A stretch of 64,000 nucleotides of DNA from Nitrospina sp. (GTDB taxonomy: Bacteria; Nitrospinota; Nitrospinia; Nitrospinales; VA-1): assembly GCA_018653085.1 (NCBI GenBank), contig JABIAY010000053.1, positions 128,561 through 192,560 on the forward strand. The letters run 5' to 3'. Below the pieces are notes generated by a model that was not told the origin of the DNA, did no database searches, and was given only the letters and a program-made list of their open reading frames with translations. The translations under genes were made by a program, and so were the position numbers. Positions 27,640-36,130 of the stretch are shown here, in pieces (position 1 is the stretch's first letter; each line of letters starts with the position of its first letter).

Positions 27640-28353
27640 ATGAATACAACGAATCCTCAAGACCGGTTGATCTTTGCTCTGGATGTTCCCGATAAAAAGG
27701 AAGCCGAGCATTACGTCAAAATGCTGGAAGGCGTGGTCGGTTGTTTCAAGATCGGTTTGGAACTGTTTATCCGCGAAGGTCCAGATGTGGTCAAAATGGT
27801 TCAGGACCATTCCTCGGCGAACATTTTTCTTGATCTCAAGCTTCACGATATCCCGACTACGGTAAGAGGCGCATTGCGATCCGCCGAGAAGTTGGGGGTC
27901 CGGTATATAACCATTCACTCAACCGAAGGGGAAACCATTCTTGAGACGGCTGATGAGGTGAAGGGTTCGGGGCTGGAAGTGCTGGCGGTAACGGTGCTCA
28001 CCAGTACCAGCGTTTCTTCCCTGGCGAGTCTGGGCATTCGTGATGATATCAACGCGGCGGTCCTGGTGTTGGATCGGGCGGTCCGGGCGCAAAACTCGGG
28101 ATGTGCCGGGGTCATTTGTTCCGGAGAGGAAGCAAAACTGGTCCGGCAAAAATGTGGTGAGGGATTCAAAATTGTGGTTCCGGGAATCCGTCCGCGATGG
28201 GCCGATGTGACAGGGGATGACCAGAACCGAATCGCAACACCGTCTCAGGCCATAGAGGATGGGGCGGATCTCATTGTCGTCGGCAGGCCTATCCGCGACG
28301 CGAATGACCCAAGAGAAGCGGCGCAAAAAATTGTGGATGAAATTAGTCTCTAA
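27640..28353 (+). CDS. pyrF: orotidine 5'-phosphate decarboxylase
   Basis: PyrF makes UMP from OMP, the last step of de novo pyrimidine synthesis. The 237-residue length is typical. The catalytic array DxKxxD is visible as Asp65, Lys67 and Asp70 (LDLKLHDIPTT), and Asp15 lies in FALDV. The phosphate-binding GADLIVVGRPI segment is near the C-terminus. GGGAG lies upstream of the ATG. It ends a four-gene same-strand run and is followed by a nested hairpin repeat. Confidence 0.95.
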   Translation: MNTTNPQDRLIFALDVPDKKEAEHYVKMLEGVVGCFKIGLELFIREGPDVVKMVQDHSSANIFLDLKLHDIPTTVRGALRSAEKLGVRYITIHSTEGETILETADEVKGSGLEVLAVTVLTSTSVSSLASLGIRDDINAAVLVLDRAVRAQNSGCAGVICSGEEAKLVRQKCGEGFKIVVPGIRPRWADVTGDDQNRIATPSQAIEDGADLIVVGRPIRDANDPREAAQKIVDEISL

Positions 28354-28387
28354 CCCACATATTGCATGAGTATTGCCAGGCAAAGTG

Positions 28388-28490
28388 AAAAGCCTTATCA
28401 AACCACCCTCACCTCAATCCTCTCCCTTCAAGGGAGAGGAAGCAAAAAGTTCCTTCTCCCCTCGAGGGAGAAGGCTAGGATGAGGGGGGC
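28388..28490. repeat. nested palindromic repeat downstream of pyrF
   Basis: Two perfect hairpins lie side by side, CTCTCCCTTCAAGGGAGAG (about 28420-28438) and TTCTCCCCTCGAGGGAGAA (about 28453-28471). They are enclosed by complementary outer arms (CACCCTCACCTCAATCCT against AGGATGAGGGGG). This is a REP/BIME-like or MITE-like unit of a type seen in many bacteria. It differs from the stop-codon repeat family in this window. Confidence 0.6.
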
Positions 28491-28534
28491 TACATAAAGG
28501 TTAAGTTCACGCAATATCTAGACCGGAAATAGTT

Positions 28535-28990
28535 ATGGATTCCACGGTAATAAATTTTATTTATCTGTTAAGCCTGGTTTGCTGGGTTGGCAGTATTATC
28601 TTTTTTTCCTTCTTTGTGGCTCCCGCAGTCTTTAAAACCCTGGAGCGGGAAAAAGCGGGGGAACTGGTCGGTATCATTTTTCCCAGATACTATAGGGTCG
28701 GTTATGTGTGCGGCGTTTTGGTATTGGCAACGTTTCTGCTAACCGGGGTAGCAGGACTCAAATGGTGCGCCTGGGGGATCATGATGTTGGGAACGGTGAG
28801 TGCTGGTTTAGGAGTGAACCCCAGAGCAAAAATCCTGAAAGAAAAATTAAAATCTGCCACCGAAACAGAAAAACCCGACCTGGAAGTCCGCTTCAAATCC
28901 CTGCATTCTTTGTCTGTTAAATTGAACGTAGCGGTTCTTTTTGCCGGACTCTGGTTGCTCTGGCTGACCGCCGGAAATTTTAAAATTTGA
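28535..28990 (+). CDS. DUF4149/TMEM205-like membrane protein
   Basis: This 151-residue membrane protein has four hydrophobic helices, at about 5-30, 55-75, 78-95 and 130-148. The conserved N-terminal segment WVGSIIFFSFFVAPAVF is typical of DUF4149 proteins. A charged loop lies between helices three and four. Function of the family is not established. It lies 16 nt upstream of the carbamoyltransferase and may be co-transcribed. Confidence 0.8.
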   Translation: MDSTVINFIYLLSLVCWVGSIIFFSFFVAPAVFKTLEREKAGELVGIIFPRYYRVGYVCGVLVLATFLLTGVAGLKWCAWGIMMLGTVSAGLGVNPRAKILKEKLKSATETEKPDLEVRFKSLHSLSVKLNVAVLFAGLWLLWLTAGNFKI

Positions 28991-29006
28991 TCGTCATCTA
29001 TTCAAC

Positions 29007-30821
29007 ATGAACATTCTTGGAATATCGGCATTTTATCATGACTCGGCGGCGTGCCTGGTGCAAGACGGTAGGATCGTTGCGGCGGCACAGGAGGAAAGAT
29101 TCACCCGCAAGAAGCACGATGCATCGTTTCCCAAAAAAGCGGTGGAGTTCTGCCTTCAGCAAGGAGGCATCCAGACTTCCGATCTGGATTATGTCGGGTT
29201 TTATGACAAGCCATTTATCAAGTTCGAACGCATTCTGGAAACTTATCTGGGGATCGCTCCTAAGGGCCTGCGGCAATACTTGTCAGCCATGCCGGTGTGG
29301 CTGAAAGACAAGTTGTGGACCCGGGCCAATATCCGCAAAGATTTGGACTATAAGGGACCGGTCTTGTTTACCGAGCATCATGAGTCGCATGCGTCCAGCG
29401 CGTTTTTTCCTTCCCCGTTTCAGGAGGCGGCCATTCTTACGATGGATGGTGTGGGGGAATGGGCCACCAGCAGTATCGCTCAGGGCACGGACAATAAAAT
29501 AGAATTATTGCAGGAACTGCATTTTCCGCATTCACTCGGTTTACTTTATTCAGCGTTTACTTATTACCTTGGCTTCAAGGTCAACAGTGGCGAATACAAA
29601 GTTATGGGATTGGCCCCTTATGGGGAACCTAAGTATGCGGATCTCATTCTGGACCGGCTGATCGACCTCAAACAAGACGGCTCCTTCAGAATGAATATGG
29701 AGTATTTCGATTACCTGGGCGGCATGACCATGACCAATGACAAGTTCGCCTCGGTGTTCGGTCACCCCGCCCGCAAGTCCGAAACTCAGCTCGCTCAAAA
29801 GGAAATGGATATCGCGGCTTCCCTGCAAACGGTGACCGAAAAGATCATGCTTAAAATGGCGCGCCACATCCGGGAACTCACCGGCATGAAAAACCTGTGC
29901 CTTGCAGGAGGCGTGGCTCTAAATTGCGTGGGCAACGGCAAGATTCTCAAAGAAAAAATCTTCGACAGCGTTTGGGTTCAGCCGGCGGCAGGGGATGCAG
30001 GGGGCGCTCTGGGAGTTGCGCTCAGTATCTGGTATCAGATGTTGGGCAATGAAAGATCGACCAACGGCAAAGACTCGATGCGGGGAGCCTATCTCGGTCC
30101 GAAGTTTGAAAATGATGAGATACGACAATTTTTAGATGGGCAGGGTATTCCCTACAAATATTATGATGACTCTCAACTGGCCCCGGCAGTTGCAGAAGAT
30201 TTGCAAGTCGGTAAGGTAGTCGGTTTGTTTCAGGGTCCGATGGAGTTTGGTCCGCGTGCGTTAGGGGGGAGGAGCATCATTGGCGATCCGCGAAACTCTA
30301 AAATGCAGTCAACGATGAACCTGAAGATTAAATATCGCGAATCGTTTCGTCCGTTTGCGCCTGCGGTTCTGGCAGAAAAAGTTCAGGAGTGGTTTGAAAT
30401 TGACAGTGAGAGCCCTTATATGCTGATGGTGGCAGGGGTGCGTGAAGACAAGCGCATTGCCATGACCGAAGAGCAAAAGAAATTGTTTGGCATAGACTTG
30501 TTGAACATTCCCCGGTCACAGATTCCAGCGATCACTCATGTGGATTACTCGGCCCGTATCCAAACGGTTCACGCCGAAACCAATCCTAAATTCCATGCAT
30601 TGATCCGCGAATTTGAAAAAGCCACGCAATGCGCGGTATTGATCAACACTTCCTTCAATGTTCGCGGGGAGCCCATTGTCTGCACCCCGGAACAGGCTTA
30701 CCGTTGTTTCATGCGTACGGAAATGGACACTCTTGTGCTGGAAAATTTTGTGCTCGATAAAAAAGAGCAGAAACCGCTGGAAGAAGACAGCAACTGGAAA
30801 GAAGAATTTGAATTAGATTAA
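29007..30821 (+). CDS. NodU/CmcH-family carbamoyltransferase
   Basis: This 604-residue enzyme transfers a carbamoyl group from carbamoyl phosphate to a hydroxyl on a sugar or natural product. The N-terminal Kae1/YrdC-type ATPase-like fold begins ILGISAFYHDSAACLV and contains HHESHASSAFFPSPF, LTMDGVGEWAT and LAGGVALNCV. The C-terminal carbamoyltransferase domain has FQGPMEFGPRALGGRSI and NTSFNVRGEPIV. All hallmark motifs are intact. The acceptor cannot be told; the glycan operon at 13.5-19 kb is one candidate source. The stop TAA is immediately followed by the repeat CCACTAGGCGTG. Confidence 0.92.
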   Translation: MNILGISAFYHDSAACLVQDGRIVAAAQEERFTRKKHDASFPKKAVEFCLQQGGIQTSDLDYVGFYDKPFIKFERILETYLGIAPKGLRQYLSAMPVWLKDKLWTRANIRKDLDYKGPVLFTEHHESHASSAFFPSPFQEAAILTMDGVGEWATSSIAQGTDNKIELLQELHFPHSLGLLYSAFTYYLGFKVNSGEYKVMGLAPYGEPKYADLILDRLIDLKQDGSFRMNMEYFDYLGGMTMTNDKFASVFGHPARKSETQLAQKEMDIAASLQTVTEKIMLKMARHIRELTGMKNLCLAGGVALNCVGNGKILKEKIFDSVWVQPAAGDAGGALGVALSIWYQMLGNERSTNGKDSMRGAYLGPKFENDEIRQFLDGQGIPYKYYDDSQLAPAVAEDLQVGKVVGLFQGPMEFGPRALGGRSIIGDPRNSKMQSTMNLKIKYRESFRPFAPAVLAEKVQEWFEIDSESPYMLMVAGVREDKRIAMTEEQKKLFGIDLLNIPRSQIPAITHVDYSARIQTVHAETNPKFHALIREFEKATQCAVLINTSFNVRGEPIVCTPEQAYRCFMRTEMDTLVLENFVLDKKEQKPLEEDSNWKEEFELD

Positions 30822-30895
30822 CCACTAGGCGTGAGGCCAATGTGCAATAGCTCGTAAAGCTAAGAGAACATTTGTCCGCAAGGTAAAGACATTAC
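30822..30895. repeat. dispersed stop-codon-associated repeat copy
   Basis: Directly after the carbamoyltransferase TAA comes CCACTAGGCGTGAGGCCAAT, nearly identical to the copy after the HIT gene (46697). It is followed by a degenerate continuation (GCTAAGAGAACATTTGTCCGC). No coding sequence is seen. Confidence 0.65.
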
Positions 30896-30926
30896 AATTT
30901 TCAGCGGAAGCACCCCACCCGGATAT

Positions 30927-32036
30927 ATGAAAACGAAATTTTTTATCATCACTCTGGCTGTGTTGTCTCTTTACAGCTATGGATGGAAAGTAACGGAAAT
31001 TGAGGTAGGAGAATTGTTCCGCGACTTTCACCTTGTCACACCGCTGGTCAAGGAACTGGCTCAGCCCGACTTGCTGACCCGTGAGAAGCAAACCCAAATC
31101 GTTGAAGCCGAGTTTTTCCTTTCCCAAAAAACAAATGTTCCAATCGCAAACGAAGGTATAAATCCCGCGTTAGTTCTATCCAGTCAGTCAGGTGAAATTT
31201 CGGATGCCTTGACGGTGCGTGGTCTGAACATGAGAGCGGAAAAGTCTGGAACACTTTATTGGGTCAATGCCATTGAGCAGGAATTTCCTCTGGGAACTTT
31301 TTCGACCGATTCATCCGGAGCGTTCCAGAAAGATATCACCGTGCCGCCCAGCGCGCGGGGTCTTCGTCAGACTGTGAGAGCAGTATTAAGTTGGGAAGTC
31401 GGAGGTTGGAAAGTCAGCGAGACGCTCAGCCTGACCTTCGACAAAATGGTGGAAACGGTTTTTCTGGCGTTGATGGCAACCACATTGGGTGTGCTGGTTG
31501 CGGTGCCTCTGAGTTTTCTCGGTGCGCGCAACCTCATGACGAAAAGCCGCATGGGTACTATTGTTTATTATGGGGTGCGCACCGGACTGAATATTTTGCG
31601 ATCTATCGAGCCGCTGATTATGGCGATCCTGTTTGTGGTCTGGGTGGGCATTGGTCCTTTTGCCGGGGTGCTGGCGTTGGGACTGCATTCCATCGCATCT
31701 CTGGGGAAATTATTTTCGGAACAGATAGAGAGCATTGATTCGGGGCCGGTAGAGGCGATCACTGCGGTTGGAGCAAAACCTTTGCAGGTGGTTTTTTTTG
31801 GCGTTCTACCTCAAGTGCTCTTGCCATTTCTGGCGCTTAGTTTTTATCGTTGGGATATTAACGTGCGCATGTCAACGATCATCGGGTTTGTCGGTGGCGG
31901 CGGAATCGGGTTTTTGCTTCAGCAGTGGATCAACCTTCTCAAATACAACGAGGCGGGAACGGCATTACTTGCTATAGCTATCGTTGTCATTACACTGGAT
32001 ACCCTGAGCGCCAAAATCCGTGAGCGTGTTCAATAG
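30927..32036 (+). CDS. PhnE-like ABC transporter permease with N-terminal extracytoplasmic domain
   Basis: This 369-residue protein has an N-terminal helix (about 4-20) and about 150 residues of probable periplasmic domain. A binding-protein-dependent permease domain follows from about 170, with five or six membrane helices. The ATPase-contact EAA loop (GPVEAITAVGAKPLQVVFFGVLPQ region) is clear and most like phosphonate/phosphite permeases (PhnE/PtxC). No ATPase or binding-protein gene is adjacent, so it is an orphan component here. The periplasmic insertion is not usual for PhnE. Substrate is uncertain; a phosphorus-containing anion is the best family-based guess. Confidence 0.78.
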   Translation: MKTKFFIITLAVLSLYSYGWKVTEIEVGELFRDFHLVTPLVKELAQPDLLTREKQTQIVEAEFFLSQKTNVPIANEGINPALVLSSQSGEISDALTVRGLNMRAEKSGTLYWVNAIEQEFPLGTFSTDSSGAFQKDITVPPSARGLRQTVRAVLSWEVGGWKVSETLSLTFDKMVETVFLALMATTLGVLVAVPLSFLGARNLMTKSRMGTIVYYGVRTGLNILRSIEPLIMAILFVVWVGIGPFAGVLALGLHSIASLGKLFSEQIESIDSGPVEAITAVGAKPLQVVFFGVLPQVLLPFLALSFYRWDINVRMSTIIGFVGGGGIGFLLQQWINLLKYNEAGTALLAIAIVVITLDTLSAKIRERVQ

Positions 32037-32080
32037 CCAAAGGAGTTAACTCGAAAGGCTCGGCTGTTTCCCGCGCTTTT

Positions 32081-32785
32081 CTAATTCCCTTTTTTGTAGG
32101 GGGCCAGGAAGTTGAAGATTCTTATGAACTGTTTTCCTGATTCAGGAATCTCCCCGGCTTGATTGAAAAGCAGGATGCTCTCGGCTGTCAGAGGTTTGCC
32201 ATAAAAAGCCAGGTTGGCATCGACATCGGAGGTGATGATGGTGCCTTTCACGGAGACCCCGCCAAAAATGCCCTTGCTTCTGGAATAGGAATAAATTTCT
32301 CCCTGCATGAAAACATCGGCGGACGCTTCCGCGTGACGACCAATGGGTCCTGCCGATACCGCGATGTCTCCTCCCAGCGTGAACTTTTCGCTGAGCAGTC
32401 CTTCCAGTCCGCGTTGTGTCATGACGAGCAGGATCAGGTCCACTGCTTCTGCGCCGAACTGAAAGCCGAAACTTCCGCCAGCGGTATAAAGAAAAGCAGG
32501 AGCTCCCCATTCTTCGGTTTCCTTGGATCGCATTGAGGCAACCCCCTTACCGTATCGGGCACCGATAAAAAATCCCGCTTTCACCATAGTGGGGAAGACA
32601 ATAATGGCCTTGGCCTTGGAAATCAGTCCGCCGGGAATCTCGTGGTCGGGAGAATTTTGAATTTCTTCCAGAACCAATTGTGCGGTTCGTAACACTTTTC
32701 GTTGTTTGGCTCCATCGGGACTCTGGGCCCAAATAGTGGAGGAGAAGACCAGGGTGAGAATGAGACTGAGGGCGAGGCGTTTCAT
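32081..32785 (-). CDS. SYLF/Ysc84-domain secreted lipid-binding protein
   Basis: This 234-residue protein has a clear signal peptide (MKRLALSLILTLVFSSTIWA) and a SYLF (Ysc84-like) domain over most of the rest. Characteristic segments are AKAIIVFPTMVKAGFFIGARYGKGV, GGSFGFQFGAEAVDLILLVM and FTLGGDIAVSAGPIGR. SYLF domains bind phosphoinositide-like lipids in eukaryotes; the bacterial periplasmic versions are poorly characterised. ATG 32785 is chosen over an upstream in-frame start (32833) because it begins the signal peptide and has GGAG upstream. It is divergent from the helicase gene. Confidence 0.88.
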   Translation of the reverse strand: MKRLALSLILTLVFSSTIWAQSPDGAKQRKVLRTAQLVLEEIQNSPDHEIPGGLISKAKAIIVFPTMVKAGFFIGARYGKGVASMRSKETEEWGAPAFLYTAGGSFGFQFGAEAVDLILLVMTQRGLEGLLSEKFTLGGDIAVSAGPIGRHAEASADVFMQGEIYSYSRSKGIFGGVSVKGTIITSDVDANLAFYGKPLTAESILLFNQAGEIPESGKQFIRIFNFLAPYKKGN

Positions 32786-32944
32786 AGTAGCTCCAATTAA
32801 ATTTACTCTATCTACTATAAAGGAAATCAGCATGGCAATTCAACCTCGGGGAAAGTGCGAAATCGGGTTACAGGAAACGAGCTCTTTAATGGGCCAAAAA
32901 TTTAATTTTGCTCTTTTTAAATTGTGCCCGTACCATGCACGACC

Positions 32945-34927
32945 ATGACAGCAAAGCGGGTGGAAAATTATCTGGGTAAAGAGGGAATTCTGTCTACGCA
33001 GTTGGACGGATTCGAATACCGGCACCAGCAAATGGATATGGCAGGTGCTGTGGAAGAGGCGTTTGGCGATGCCCGGCACCTGATCGTGGAGGCGGGAACG
33101 GGTACGGGGAAAAGTCTGGCCTACCTCATCCCGGCTATTTTATGGGCTGTGGAAAATAATAAGAAGGTGGTCATCTCTACTTATACCAAGACACTCCAGC
33201 AACAGATTCTTAATCACGACATCCCTTTTCTTCGCGACAAGCTGGGAATTAATTTTCGTTATGCCTTGTGCATGGGTAGCGAAAACTATTTGTCGCTCAG
33301 GAGGATGAAACGGTCGGCCCAGGCAGGGCTGTTCACTCAGGCTAATGAGGAAAGCCAATGGGAGGGTATTTTCAACTGGGCCGGAGAGACAGAGACCGGG
33401 TATCGGAGCGACCTCTCTTTTGAGGTTCTTCCCCAGGTGTGGGAAGAGGTGGGAAGGCAGAAAGATCTTTGTATGGGGAAAAACTGCGAGACCCATTCGT
33501 CTTGCTTTTATTTCAAGGCGCGGAAAAAGTGGTTCGGCGCGCATCTTTTGATTGTCAATCACCATTTGTTTTTTGCCAATGTTGCCAATGCCGGGGCGGT
33601 GCTCCCTGCTTTCGATGCGGTGGTGTTTGACGAGGCACAGAATCTGGAAGAAGCGGCTACCCAGTTCCTGGGCCTGGAAATTTCCAATTCCAATTTATTT
33701 TATTTCCTCGACCGGTTGCATAACCCGCGTAGCAAACGCGGACTGTTGGCCCGAGTCGATCACGACTCGGTACCCCATCTTCGCAAGCTGGTTATGTCGG
33801 TACGTCAGGCGGTCGAGGCTTTTTTCAATCACCTTCTGGAAGAGTATGGAAAAAACGACCGGGTCCTCAGGTTCTACAAACCTCCTGTATTCGACAACGG
33901 TGTGTATGTTCCGATGGAAGCTCTCCGGGAAGGATTGAAATCTCTGGAAGCGGGACTGCACTCGGAAGAGGACCGGGTGGATGCGTCAGCCGCCGCCGAG
34001 CGGTGTTTTGAGTTCAACAACACTCTGTCGGCCATACTCAATCAACATATGCGAGGATATGTCTACTGGATAGAAATCGCTAAAAGGAAACGCTTCCCCC
34101 GGGTGGTCTTGCGCGGGGTTCCCATTCATGTGGCGGAAGAACTGCACGCGCAGGTATTCGATAAACTTGATCGGGTGGTTATGACCTCTGCCACGCTGAC
34201 TACTTCCAAGGGATTCGACTTTATTAAAGAACGCATTGGTTTTCAGCCGGACGAAGAGTTGTCTTTGGATGCGCCCTTCGATTATTCCCGTCAGGCATTG
34301 CTCTATGTTCCCGATGATCTTCCCGAACCGGGTGCTGAAGCAGGTGTTTATGTGGAAGGCATTGCCAGCAGGTGCCGGGAGTTGGTGGCGATTTCCGGAG
34401 GCAAAACTTTTATCCTGTTTACCAGTTACGCGCTTCTCAACCAGGTTTATGAAAAGCTGGATGAGATGCAGTTCCAGTTCCCGCTTATCCGGCAGGGGGA
34501 TATGCCCACCGGCCTGATGATAAAAAAATTCAAAGAAAAACCTTCGGTGATCTTCGGAACCAACTCTTTCTGGCAAGGGGTGGATGTGCCCGGTGATGCG
34601 TTGCAAAGTGTGATCATCACCAAGCTGCCCTTTGACGTTCCGAAAGAGCCGTTGACAGAAGCCCGCATCGAGGAACTGCGACGGCAACATATCGACCCGT
34701 TCAAGCATTACCAGATCCCCAGGGCGATCATTCAGTTGAAACAGGGATTCGGCCGCTTGATCCGAAAAAAAACCGACACCGGTGTGGTTTCCATTCTTGA
34801 TTCCCGCATGAGTCGGCGCGGTTATGGAAAACAGTTCATCGCTTCATTACCCCCCTGCCCGGTAACAACTCAGCTGGATAAAGTCCGAGACTTCTTCGCC
34901 TCTAGCGAGGCAGGCAGTGAGCAATAA
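32945..34927 (+). CDS. DinG/XPD-family ATP-dependent helicase
   Basis: This is a 660-residue superfamily 2 helicase. Walker A AGTGTGKS is at 50-57. Four cysteines at 109, 176, 181 and 187 are arranged as in the iron-sulfur cluster of XPD and DinG helicases. The Walker B box reads DEAQ (229-232) instead of DEAH. Motif VI is QGFGRLIRKKTDTG near the end. The family unwinds DNA 5'-3' and resolves R-loops or damaged structures. The frame extends to a GTG at 32924; ATG 32945 is preferred but neither has a strong ribosome-binding site. The stop is followed at once by a repeat copy. Confidence 0.9.
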   Translation: MTAKRVENYLGKEGILSTQLDGFEYRHQQMDMAGAVEEAFGDARHLIVEAGTGTGKSLAYLIPAILWAVENNKKVVISTYTKTLQQQILNHDIPFLRDKLGINFRYALCMGSENYLSLRRMKRSAQAGLFTQANEESQWEGIFNWAGETETGYRSDLSFEVLPQVWEEVGRQKDLCMGKNCETHSSCFYFKARKKWFGAHLLIVNHHLFFANVANAGAVLPAFDAVVFDEAQNLEEAATQFLGLEISNSNLFYFLDRLHNPRSKRGLLARVDHDSVPHLRKLVMSVRQAVEAFFNHLLEEYGKNDRVLRFYKPPVFDNGVYVPMEALREGLKSLEAGLHSEEDRVDASAAAERCFEFNNTLSAILNQHMRGYVYWIEIAKRKRFPRVVLRGVPIHVAEELHAQVFDKLDRVVMTSATLTTSKGFDFIKERIGFQPDEELSLDAPFDYSRQALLYVPDDLPEPGAEAGVYVEGIASRCRELVAISGGKTFILFTSYALLNQVYEKLDEMQFQFPLIRQGDMPTGLMIKKFKEKPSVIFGTNSFWQGVDVPGDALQSVIITKLPFDVPKEPLTEARIEELRRQHIDPFKHYQIPRAIIQLKQGFGRLIRKKTDTGVVSILDSRMSRRGYGKQFIASLPPCPVTTQLDKVRDFFASSEAGSEQ

Positions 34928-35020
34928 CTTTACTTGGCGAACAAAGAGTTGCCTCGGCTCAATCAAGTTATCGCTCTCTGGGTCCAGCATCACGCTGGCT
35001 AGTGGCGGCTACGCTGGTAC
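34928..35020. repeat. dispersed repeat copy between dinG-like gene and CDP-alcohol transferase gene
   Basis: The segment TTGGCGAACAAAGAGTTGCC (34935-34954) matches the repeat core at 21.8 and 46.7 kb. Then come GGTCCAGCATCACGCTGG, as in the 9.1-kb terminal inverted repeat, and GCTAGTGGCGGCTACGCTGG. The TAG stop of the minus-strand gene (34999-36117) falls in CCACTAG of this repeat. Confidence 0.65.
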
Positions 35021-36117
35021 ATCAGGTAGACGGCAAATATATTGGACCCGACTGCGGCGAGAAGTATGAATATATCGAGTCTTTCGATACAAGCCATCAC
35101 CAGCAGGAAGTAGATGAAGTCCCGGTTGGCAAGCTGGTCTGTCAGGTTGGCTTCGGATGTTTCCCCTCGCCCTGCCTCCTGCTTTTTTTTCACGATGACG
35201 CCGCTCAGGATCATAAACGCGGTCAGACTGCCAAAAACTGCCAGTGCTCCGTAAAGTTTATACAGAGGATTACCCGTTGCGAAAAACAAACCCATGCCAA
35301 TGGAAAAAAATACAAAAAAGTGAACAATGTTGTCGCAGAAGATGTCGAACCGTGCGCCCCAGGGTGTTTCCATAAATTTAAGCCGCGCAATTTCTCCATC
35401 GGTGCAATCTACCCAGGCGGAGACCAGAAGGAGGAGCGCACCGCTTATGCCTGAAAAAAAGGTGCCCTGATAAAAAAACCATGCCGAGCCAAGACCGAGC
35501 AACAGGCTCAGAAAAGTAATCTGGTTAGGGGTCAAGGAGGTTTTTAAAAACAGGCGGGTCAATTGTCTGGAAATGAACCGCGTTACCAGTCTGTCCATCA
35601 GGCTGTCATTGCTCAGGCCCCCGGATTTTAAAAGCCGCTCTTCGGCCACAGGAAAATCTTCTTTGTTGATCAAACGCGATGGCTCATGGGGTGGAATGAT
35701 TTTTATAAGATTCGTTTCTTGTGCCTGTTGTTTGAGTGCATCGGGAAAGAAACGAAATCCGGAGGTATCGGCTTGATGTTGGGTAGATAGAGTCATCGCC
35801 GCCACGATTTCTGATTTCACCAGCAAGGTGGATCCATCGAGAACCATGACTTGCGTGTCGTGAAGTGCTAGGGTGTTGTCCCATTCCACATCCAGGTTCA
35901 TGCGCGGATCCTGCTTGAGCTTCTGGTAGCTGACATCCTTGTCTTCGCTCCAGACTATCAGTTTTTTTATGCCTGCTCCTTGCAGGGTGAGTGCGTTCCT
36001 CAGCAGGAAGGGGACTTCCGCCAGGTTTTGCCAATACCAGTCGGGTTCTGCTGGCAGTAATAAAACGGCAGTTTGAATTTTAGCATTGGTCTGGGATGGA
36101 GAGCCGTTTTCATTCAT
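34999..36117 (-). CDS. CDP-alcohol phosphatidyltransferase with N-terminal nucleotidyltransferase-like domain (copy 2)
   Basis: This is 372 residues. The C-terminal half is a multi-helix membrane enzyme with the intact CDP-alcohol phosphotransferase motif DGxxARx8Gx3Dx3D (DGEIARLK...GARFDIFCD). The N-terminal half (about 12-150) resembles a degenerate sugar-nucleotidyltransferase fold. The order recalls bifunctional inositol-phosphate cytidylyltransferase / di-inositol-phosphate synthases. Residues 1-150 lack a clear GxGxR signature, so the nucleotidyl activity may be lost. ATG 36117 is 13 nt after the stop of its paralogue; an earlier in-frame start (36216) would overlap that gene by 86 nt and is not favoured. 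The last residues are read from repeat sequence. Confidence 0.82.
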   Translation of the reverse strand: MNENGSPSQTNAKIQTAVLLLPAEPDWYWQNLAEVPFLLRNALTLQGAGIKKLIVWSEDKDVSYQKLKQDPRMNLDVEWDNTLALHDTQVMVLDGSTLLVKSEIVAAMTLSTQHQADTSGFRFFPDALKQQAQETNLIKIIPPHEPSRLINKEDFPVAEERLLKSGGLSNDSLMDRLVTRFISRQLTRLFLKTSLTPNQITFLSLLLGLGSAWFFYQGTFFSGISGALLLLVSAWVDCTDGEIARLKFMETPWGARFDIFCDNIVHFFVFFSIGMGLFFATGNPLYKLYGALAVFGSLTAFMILSGVIVKKKQEAGRGETSEANLTDQLANRDFIYFLLVMACIERLDIFILLAAVGSNIFAVYLMYQRSRH

Positions 36118-36130
36118 AAGGTGAAAACCA

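Noticed and set aside
33986-34708. 240-codon minus-strand frame inside the helicase gene
   Set aside because: Antisense to conserved helicase motifs; a shadow frame.
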